Of a stretch of 20,913 bases of DNA, positions 15,897 to 20,913 are shown piece by piece (within the stretch, counting starts at the first letter, position 1; each line of letters begins with the position of its first letter). Source of the DNA: DATKMG01 sp035541995 (GTDB lineage Bacteria > Acidobacteriota > Terriglobia > Versatilivoradales > Versatilivoraceae); assembly GCA_035541995.1 (NCBI GenBank), contig DATKMG010000769.1, positions 1 to 20,913 on the forward strand, given 5' to 3'. The notes beneath the pieces were generated by a model. The model saw only the letters and a program-made list of their open reading frames with translations, had not been told where the DNA came from and searched no databases. Position numbers and translations under genes: made by a program.

Positions 15897-16790
15897 TCAC
15901 ACCGGGACTGGAGCAGGCTCCCGCAAGAGGGCTCCAACAGCGGCAGCTACAGAGCGAAGCTCGTGCATCATCTCATCGAACCTATCTGGATGCAGGGACT
16001 GGTAACCATCGCTCAGCGCGTCTGTCGGGTTGGGATGCACTTCCACAATCAAGCCATCCGCGCCCACGGCCACCGCGGCTTTCGAAAGATATGGAACCAT
16101 CCACCAATGTCCGGTTCCATGACTGGGGTCAACGATGACCGGCAGGTGGCTAATCCGTTTCAGCATCGGAACCGCGTTCAAGTCCATAGTGTTTCGGGTA
16201 GAAGTCTCGAAAGTCCGAATTCCCCGTTCACATAATATGACGTTAAAATTGCCCTCTTTCATGACGTACTCAGCCGAGAACAGGAACTCCTCGATGGTAC
16301 TGCTCATCCCCCGTTTCAACAGAATGGGTTTTCCACACTTGCCGGCCTCTTCGAGCAGTGTGAAGTTCTGCATGCTTCGGGAACCGATTTGAACAATATC
16401 GGTATACTGGCACACCAGGTCTAGCTGTCGAAGATCCAGCACCTCGGTCACAATCGACAGTCCGGTCTCCGCTCGTGCTTGGGCCAGCAGTTTCAGACCC
16501 TCCTCCTTGAGTCCCTGAAAGCTATATGGAGACGTGCGAGGCTTGAAAGCGCCGCCGCGGAGTATTCGCGCTCCACTGGCTTTGACTGCCCTGGCCGTGT
16601 CGATCAACTGGTCTTCACTCTCGACTGAGCACGGACCGGCCATCACAATGATTTCGTGCCCCCCCACAGAAATGTCATTGACGGTGACAATGGTATCTTC
16701 AGGGTGGCCGTGTCTCCCCACTTGTTTGAGAGAGGCCTGGGCCGGGATGAGTTTCTCGCCCAAGTTCCAACCTCCAGGATGCTTTCTCAT
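15897..16790 (-). CDS. 3-deoxy-7-phosphoheptulonate (DAHP) synthase, type I-beta
   Basis: The enzyme condenses phosphoenolpyruvate with erythrose 4-phosphate, the first step of the shikimate pathway, in the cytoplasm. The protein is 297 aa from the ATG at 16790, which has GAGAGGG 6 nt upstream; a TTG at 16808 is also open. Catalytic blocks are present: AGPCSVES (51-58), GGAFKPRTSPYSFQG (79-93), LLKRGMS (157-163), CERGIRTFE (187-195), VDPSHGTGH (220-228) and VEVHPNP (249-255). Cys54, His224, Glu250 and Asp261 have exactly the spacing of the metal ligands of the Thermotoga enzyme (102, 272, 298, 309). About 48 residues are missing at the N-terminus compared with that enzyme, so the ferredoxin-like domain that gives tyrosine feedback is absent or vestigial. 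It is the last gene of the operon, 47 bp after the RidA-like gene. It could be called aroF or aroG, but naming varies. Confidence 0.95.
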   Translation of the reverse strand: MRKHPGGWNLGEKLIPAQASLKQVGRHGHPEDTIVTVNDISVGGHEIIVMAGPCSVESEDQLIDTARAVKASGARILRGGAFKPRTSPYSFQGLKEEGLKLLAQARAETGLSIVTEVLDLRQLDLVCQYTDIVQIGSRSMQNFTLLEEAGKCGKPILLKRGMSSTIEEFLFSAEYVMKEGNFNVILCERGIRTFETSTRNTMDLNAVPMLKRISHLPVIVDPSHGTGHWWMVPYLSKAAVAVGADGLIVEVHPNPTDALSDGYQSLHPDRFDEMMHELRSVAAAVGALLREPAPVPV

Positions 16791-16837
16791 GGCAATCCCT
16801 CTCCTCAATCACGATTATCTTCTCAGTCTCTCTTCGG

Positions 16838-17452
16838 TTAAGATTGGATCAACGCCACGGCTTCAATCTCTACCAGCAGGTCTTCTCTGCAAAGCCGCGC
16901 CTGAACTCCAACACTGGCCGGTAATGGATCGAGACCCAGCCAGCTGAAGAAGGCTGTGCGAATCTCGTTAAAATCCTTGTAGTCCCGTTCGATGTCACGG
17001 AGATAACAAGTAGCTCGAATCACGTCATGCCAAGTAGCATTCTCGGCCTTTAGAAGGGTGCTGATGTTGCGGTAGGTCCGCCAGGTCTGGGCCCGAAAGT
17101 CGCCGACGTGAATTGTCTTCCCCTCTTCGTTGATACTGGCAGTCCCGGAGATCAAGAGGACTGTGACATTGCCAATGTCAACTCGCAATCCTCGAGAAAA
17201 GGAGGAAGGCCGCGCATAATGATAAGCTTCATTCAAAACCTGCGGAGCATGGATCGCACGTTTGCGAATGACAGTCTCGCCCTGGGATCGGGGAGCCGCC
17301 AGAGACGGAAGAATTTGATCAGCCTCTGTCGCGATAATTCCCAGTTTGACCAGCTCCTCCTTCTCTCCCCCAGAGAGTCTCTCCAGATCAATTAGTAGTT
17401 CTGCGGTTTTCAAAGAATCGTTTGTCATCGAATAATTACCTCGTATCGCCAT
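16838..17452 (-). CDS. RidA/YjgF-fold protein with an N-terminal extension
   Basis: The protein is 204 aa; the RidA core is the last ~130 residues (VTVLLISGTASINEEGKT, HVGDFRAQTWRTYRNISTLL, DVIRATCYLRD, DLLVEIEAVAL). Canonical RidA is ~130 aa and deaminates reactive enamines and imines with a conserved Arg in PARSCVEVARLP. The matching stretch here is PASVGVQARLCREDLLVEIE, where that Arg appears to be missing, so classic deaminase activity is doubtful. The 'GTASI...HVGD..AQ' pattern also recalls the RidA-like part of chorismatases (FkbO/Hyg5), though this protein is shorter. Residues 1-70 are not recognised. It lies 13 nt after the stop of the preceding binding protein, whose end overlaps the GAAAGG ribosome site. 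A second ATG at 17428, with GAGG upstream, is an alternative start. Confidence 0.82.
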   Translation of the reverse strand: MAIRGNYSMTNDSLKTAELLIDLERLSGGEKEELVKLGIIATEADQILPSLAAPRSQGETVIRKRAIHAPQVLNEAYHYARPSSFSRGLRVDIGNVTVLLISGTASINEEGKTIHVGDFRAQTWRTYRNISTLLKAENATWHDVIRATCYLRDIERDYKDFNEIRTAFFSWLGLDPLPASVGVQARLCREDLLVEIEAVALIQS

Positions 17453-17465
17453 AGATTTTTACCTT

Positions 17466-18653
17466 TCAATTTGAACCCTTATTGAAGATTGCAGCCTTTA
17501 TTGAAACCCAGCGCCCTGCCTCGAGACTCATCAGCACTGGACGGGAATCGTTGCCGCCAAGCTGGTTAAAACCGATTCTACCTGTCAAACCTTGGAAAGA
17601 GATACCCGATATCCCATCACGAATCCTGGCCCGGTTCAGGCCCGCGCTCTCAATGGATTCGATGACCAGTCGGGCCACATCGTAACAAGAAGCTGCTACC
17701 CAGGTTGCCGGTGTACCGGTCCGCTTCTCGAACCGCCTGATGAAACCCTGCAAGTCAACACCATCCTGGGTAAAGTCAAACGGCGAAGCTGCCACAACTC
17801 TTCCTGATTTCGGTGCCTTAAGAGCCATTTCAGGAGTGGCTAAACTTGAGGGCCCAAGCACTGGCACTCGGATTCCGGCGTTCCTTATCGCCTGGATGAG
17901 AACAACTGCGGAATCTTGGCTGCCCCATACAATGACACCGTCAACTGTGAGATTCCGCAAGCGGGGCACAACTGCTTCAGGGTCGACAGTGGAATATTCC
18001 AAGTGGCTGGCTAGCGGGAACCTCATCTTTCTTGAGCATTCCTCCAGGCGCTTGAACCCGGAGTAGGCATCTCTTTGTGTCTCCGAGAGCACCGCCAGTT
18101 CCCGGTAACCCCGGTCGCGAGCATACGTGAGCAGCGCCTCAGCCTGAGTGGAATCGGACGGTGCAACACGAAACACCCAGGGGACATTGGCATATTCGAT
18201 CGTGGAATCGATTGCCGCCGGACTGATTACGGGAACCCAGGCTTTCGCCACGACCAACTCAGCTGCATGGGTGTGCTGGCCATCTAATCCGCCAATGATT
18301 GTCCAGACCTGATCTTCATAAATCATCTTGACAACCTGGTTGGCGGCCACCCCCCAGGGACCATCATCTCCACGAAAGACCATCTCATAGGGAATTTCAG
18401 GGGAATTCCCCGGATGAAAACCTCCCCGCTGGTTGGCCTCTTCCAGAGCCATCTCGATGGCAGCGCGCTGCTGGATACCTATGGCATCCTTTTCCGGCCC
18501 CAGGACTCCAATGCGGATCGAGCGTAGTCCGACAGGGTCAGGCAGTTCTCGTCCCGAGCCGTAGAAGCCAGCACCGGACTTGGAAAAATCCTGGTAAGGA
18601 ACCGGCTGGTCCGCGAGCAAAGCCAGGATTGTTGCTAGAGCCAGTGGCCACAT
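17466..18653 (-). CDS. LivK-like periplasmic substrate-binding protein (type I fold), smaller paralogue
   Basis: The protein is 395 aa. A short signal peptide (MWPLALATILALLADQ) sends it across the inner membrane. From residue about 45 it has the amino-acid/amide-binding fold of branched-chain amino-acid ABC transporters: IRIGVLGP, AAIEMALEEANQRGG, VWTIIGGLDGQHTHAAELVVAKAWVPVISPAA, PWVFRVAPSD, VDGVIVWGSQDSAVVLIQAIRNAG and YDVARLVIESIESAGLNRARIRDGI. No permease or ATPase gene is in the window, so it may act in sensing or serve a transporter encoded elsewhere. The ligand cannot be stated. Ahead of the fold it carries FYGSGRELPDP, nearly the same as FWGPGREKPEP in the larger paralogue upstream. 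The ATG has no strong ribosome site. It lies 215 bp after the larger paralogue, a gap mostly filled by a repeat. Confidence 0.88.
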   Translation of the reverse strand: MWPLALATILALLADQPVPYQDFSKSGAGFYGSGRELPDPVGLRSIRIGVLGPEKDAIGIQQRAAIEMALEEANQRGGFHPGNSPEIPYEMVFRGDDGPWGVAANQVVKMIYEDQVWTIIGGLDGQHTHAAELVVAKAWVPVISPAAIDSTIEYANVPWVFRVAPSDSTQAEALLTYARDRGYRELAVLSETQRDAYSGFKRLEECSRKMRFPLASHLEYSTVDPEAVVPRLRNLTVDGVIVWGSQDSAVVLIQAIRNAGIRVPVLGPSSLATPEMALKAPKSGRVVAASPFDFTQDGVDLQGFIRRFEKRTGTPATWVAASCYDVARLVIESIESAGLNRARIRDGISGISFQGLTGRIGFNQLGGNDSRPVLMSLEAGRWVSIKAAIFNKGSN

Positions 18654-18682
18654 GATGTTCGACCCGTCAAAATCTCAATAAG

Positions 18683-18799
18683 AATTCCCCCTTGGCAAAG
18701 GGGGTCGGCAGCCAAGGCTGCCGGGGGGGTATCCCTTTGTTGACAGGACCGGTCAGACCGGAACAGAGACAACCCCCTCGCCCCCTTCAAAGGGGGAAT
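18683..18799 (-). repeat. Nested-palindrome repeat family, copy C, between the two binding-protein genes
   Basis: It has AATTCCCCCTTGGCAAAGGG at the left and CCCCCTTCAAAGGGGGAAT at the right, with ACAGAGACAACCCCCTCG between them. It is inverted relative to A and B as read on the plus strand. It fills more than half of the 215-bp gap between the two binding-protein genes and would be transcribed in the operon messenger, where its stems could affect relative expression. Confidence 0.88.
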
Positions 18800-18868
18800 C
18801 GCATGCTGTTTCCTTCGGCGGCGGTCAGATTGAAAAGGTCTTGCGACATTTCCTTAGTGGTCTAATTT

Positions 18869-20602
18869 CTAGAACACCCGATCTAACTTCGGAATTCCGA
18901 AAACGAACTTGCCGTTCTTCACGGTCGCCACCGTGACCGGACGGCGATTGGTGTAAACATCGTCCATGTTGATTTCGCCGGAAATTCCCTGCCAGTGCCG
19001 CGTAGCCTCCAGAGCGTCCCGGATCTTATAGCGGTTGAGCCCGGCCTTCCGGATGGCCTCAATCGTGATCTGGGCACCGTCGTAGGCATGGATTGCATAG
19101 ACATCCGGAGCTTCCCCGTAACGATCCTGGAAGCGCTTTTTGAAGTCAGCCAACCGGGGATTTTCGGAATTCGGATCATACGGGTAGGTCGCTACAACCC
19201 CCTCAGCAGCAGCCCCGGCGGCGCGGATAAATTCCGGCCTCACGACCCGCTCACATGCCACAACTGGAATGTTGAGTCCTTCTTCCCTCATCCTTCTTAC
19301 CAACACCCCCGCCGGCTCCGGATCGGCCCAGAGCACCACGCCATCGGGTTTGGCCTTCTTCAGGCGCTCAATTTGCATGTCAAAATCCACGTTGATTTTC
19401 TCATAATTGATTTCATAGTTGATTTCGATTGGCGCGGGCTTCCCCATCCGCACAGAGCCTTTCCGAAACTGGGCCACACCGAATCGCCCGTACCGGTTAT
19501 TGGCGCGAAGAATGGCCACCTTCTCCAGCCCCAGTTGCTTGTAGACGTAGTAAATAATGGTGTAGGCCATCTGGCGATCGTCGGGCACAACCCGAAATAC
19601 CCAAGGGATCCGAGTTTCCATCAGCGTCGGGTCCAGATCGGCCACGTTCATCATGGGCAGGTCGGTTCGCAGCGCAACTCGAATGGCAATGTGGGTATTG
19701 GCCCCGTCCACCGTTCCAATTACTGCCCACACCTTGTCATCATAGGTGAATGAGACGATCTCGTTTGCGGAGGCTCCCCAAAGTCCGGAATCATTCCGAA
19801 CAACCATTTCGAATGGCTTGCTCTTATACCCTCCGTTGGCATTCGCTTCCTCGATGGCCATCTCACTGCCGCGCTTGATGGAGATGCCCATGTAAGTCTC
19901 GTGACTGCGGTCCAGCGGGGCCAGCAAACCGATTTTGACAGTAGGCACATCCGGTTCGGGCTTTTCGCGACCCGGGCCCCAAAAGGTGATGTCGGCATCG
20001 CTCGGGACAAAGTACCGATGGTAAGGCTCCTGGACAAATCGTCCGAACGGTTCCAATTCGTCCGACACATTGCCATAGAGCTCCTTCTTCTTGGTTTCCT
20101 CGCCTGCTCCTTTTTCAGGTCGAACTGCGGAATCCTTGGCGGGGGAAGAGGCCGTGGCAGAAGAGGTTGACACCTTTTCTTGGGCGGACAAGATCAGAGT
20201 GGCAGAAATAAGAACCCCAAGCAGTAACAACCCTTTCGTGAAAATGCGAGTTTTAATGTGGGAGCAGCGCTCCTGCGCGGCGACCTCTTGGCTTGAACGG
20301 GTCGCCGCTCGGAGATCGGCTCCCACACTCCCACCTAGGGCCGCCGCTTTCATATGTCGTGAGGACCTGAAAAGGTCATGGGACACTTCTATCAAATTCC
20401 CCATTGGCAGAGGGGGTTGGCAGCCAAGGGTGAAGCCTTGAGAAGGCTTCACGGGGGGGTGTCCTTTAATCGGAAGAACCTCCGGGACCGGAACAGAGAC
20501 AGCCCCCTTGCCCCCTTCAAAGGGGGAATCAGGCACATCTACCTCGGCACTGGGGAACATGTGAGGGCCATGGGACTCTCTTATGGAAAGTTCTCTGTTC
20601 AT
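18869..20602 (-). CDS. LivK-like periplasmic substrate-binding protein with repeat-derived N-terminal extension (577 aa)
   Basis: The binding fold starts near residue 220: VKIGLLAPLDRSHETYMGISIKRGSEMAIEEANANGG, WAVIGTVDGANTHIAIRVALRTDLPMMN, PWVFRVVPDDRQMAYTIIYYV, DGVVLWADPEPAGVLVRRMREEG and YDGAQITIEAIRKAGLNRYKIRDAL. It follows FWGPGREKPEP (207-217), shared with the smaller paralogue. The signal-peptide core is at 121-140 (TKGLLLLGVLISATLILSA|Q), far from the start. The ATG at 20602 overlaps the upstream stop (ATGA) and has AAGGGGGG 9 nt before it, so it looks genuine. Residues 25-70 are translated repeat D and 93-115 a second palindrome. Alternative starts nearer the signal are ATG 20353 and a GTG near 20326. 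Gene and fold are certain; the true N-terminus is not. No transporter partners are in view. Confidence 0.85.
   Translation of the reverse strand: MNRELSIRESHGPHMFPSAEVDVPDSPFEGGKGAVSVPVPEVLPIKGHPPVKPSQGFTLGCQPPLPMGNLIEVSHDLFRSSRHMKAAALGGSVGADLRAATRSSQEVAAQERCSHIKTRIFTKGLLLLGVLISATLILSAQEKVSTSSATASSPAKDSAVRPEKGAGEETKKKELYGNVSDELEPFGRFVQEPYHRYFVPSDADITFWGPGREKPEPDVPTVKIGLLAPLDRSHETYMGISIKRGSEMAIEEANANGGYKSKPFEMVVRNDSGLWGASANEIVSFTYDDKVWAVIGTVDGANTHIAIRVALRTDLPMMNVADLDPTLMETRIPWVFRVVPDDRQMAYTIIYYVYKQLGLEKVAILRANNRYGRFGVAQFRKGSVRMGKPAPIEINYEINYEKINVDFDMQIERLKKAKPDGVVLWADPEPAGVLVRRMREEGLNIPVVACERVVRPEFIRAAGAAAEGVVATYPYDPNSENPRLADFKKRFQDRYGEAPDVYAIHAYDGAQITIEAIRKAGLNRYKIRDALEATRHWQGISGEINMDDVYTNRRPVTVATVKNGKFVFGIPKLDRVF
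20258..20326. repeat. Second palindromic repeat inside the large binding-protein gene, 69 bp
   Basis: The outer arms are GTGGGAGC (20258-20265) and GCTCCCAC (20319-20326); the inner arms are GCGGCGACC (20277-20285) and GGTCGCCGC (20300-20308). It is unrelated to copies A-D. It is translated as residues 93-115 (VGADLRAATRSSQEVAAQER then CSH) immediately before the signal-peptide region IKTRIF. Confidence 0.8.
20395..20529 (-). repeat. Nested-palindrome repeat family, copy D, in the N-terminal coding region of the large binding protein
   Basis: It shares AACAGAGACA-CCCCCT and CCCCCTTCAAAGGGGGAATC with copy C in the same orientation. It contains an extra perfect 10-bp-stem hairpin (GTGAAGCCTT-gag-AAGGCTTCAC) that the others lack. 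It is read as residues 25-70, beginning DSPFEGGKGAVSVPVPEVLP. Confidence 0.9.
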
Positions 20603-20913
20603 TTGCTGTTTCCCCCCTTCCAGATCCCGTGACTGATGCCTTTGGACGTGGCCACCCAGACGTCGTCACCTTGGAAGTCGGCCCAATAAATGTGGTTGTT
20701 GGCCAGCCCATGTTCCAGCTTGACTGTCTGAATCAATTTGGCATCATCATAAATTCGAGCTTCCCATCCTTTGGTTCCTTCTAGAGGACCTTCCGCACCC
20801 ACTGGGCTCCGAGAATGCGCCCACACCGGATCCGTAGGAACATATGAGACCCAGCGATTAGTGTCACCATTCACTGTACCCAGCCCGCGGTCGGTGCAAA
20901 CCCAGGCGACGTT
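20599..20913 (-). CDS. C-terminal part of a beta-propeller protein (regulator-propeller-like repeats), cut by the window edge
   Basis: The frame is open to the right edge and begins NVAWVCTDRGLGTVNGDTNR, giving about 104 residues. Two repeats resemble the two-component regulator propeller (Reg_prop) blade: VAWVCTDRGLGTVNG...WVSY and DDVWVATSKGISHGIW. A WVAT-G(I/L) strand of this kind is typical. Such blades occur in extracytoplasmic sensor regions and in stand-alone secreted propellers; the rest of the protein is outside the window. Its TGA overlaps the ATG of the binding-protein gene (ATGA), which implies translational coupling and places it as the upstream member of the operon. Confidence 0.65.
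   Translation of the reverse strand, partial: NVAWVCTDRGLGTVNGDTNRWVSYVPTDPVWAHSRSPVGAEGPLEGTKGWEARIYDDAKLIQTVKLEHGLANNHIYWADFQGDDVWVATSKGISHGIWKGGNSK

Noticed and set aside
18995..19753. 252-codon open frame antisense to the large binding protein
   Set aside because: It mirrors the conserved periplasmic-binding fold on the minus strand and shows no domain of its own.

Overview
The window looks like a piece of an Acidobacteriota chromosome. The evidence is the combination of gene families: an Oar-like TonB-dependent receptor with an N-terminal carboxypeptidase-regulatory-like domain, three CRTAC1-type FG-GAP/ASPIC-UnbV proteins (one fused to TPRs), and a membrane-anchored regulator with the 'FGRD..FDP..D..VRVQAGRLR' domain often seen in that phylum. 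This assignment comes from family content, not from a marker gene. No rRNA, tRNA, CRISPR array or intact transposase was seen.

Layout. 5-3508 (-) is the outer-membrane receptor. 3509-4139 is a divergent regulatory region with two clusters of phased direct repeats. 4140-5525 (+) is a ToxR-like membrane regulator whose 3' end overlaps the convergent CRTAC1-family gene 5494-7293 (-). 7294-8040 has no gene but holds a TA-flanked MITE and a nested-palindrome repeat. 8041-9765 (+) is a second CRTAC1 protein, followed by malQ (9870-11408, +) and, in frame behind the malQ stop, a possible remnant of a glycosidase C-terminus. 11564-12071 is a GxxExxY gene framed by inverted repeats. 12081-15608 (-) is a 1175-aa TPR/FG-GAP/UnbV protein. 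15609-15896 carries a cloverleaf-like palindrome. 15897 to the right edge (-) looks like one operon. In transcription order it is a beta-propeller protein (cut by the window edge), a large LivK-like binding protein, a smaller LivK-like binding protein, a RidA-fold protein, and a type I-beta DAHP synthase without its usual regulatory domain.

How the genes may work together. The left half looks like cell-envelope and extracellular functions: uptake or adhesion by the receptor, secreted calcium-type propellers, and a membrane regulator. The right-hand operon joins amino-acid-type binding proteins, which have no ABC permease or ATPase in view, to the first enzyme of the shikimate pathway and a RidA-like protein. 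It may be a sensing or scavenging module tied to aromatic metabolism, but that is inference.

The most striking signal is the density of small non-autonomous repeats. One family of about 117-136 bp nested palindromes occurs four times. Two copies lie inside open reading frames and are read through as protein: about 40 residues in the 1175-aa protein and about 46 residues in the N-terminal extension of the large binding protein. A second, unrelated palindrome sits in that same N-terminus, just before the signal-peptide core. Repeats appear to be adding coding sequence here.
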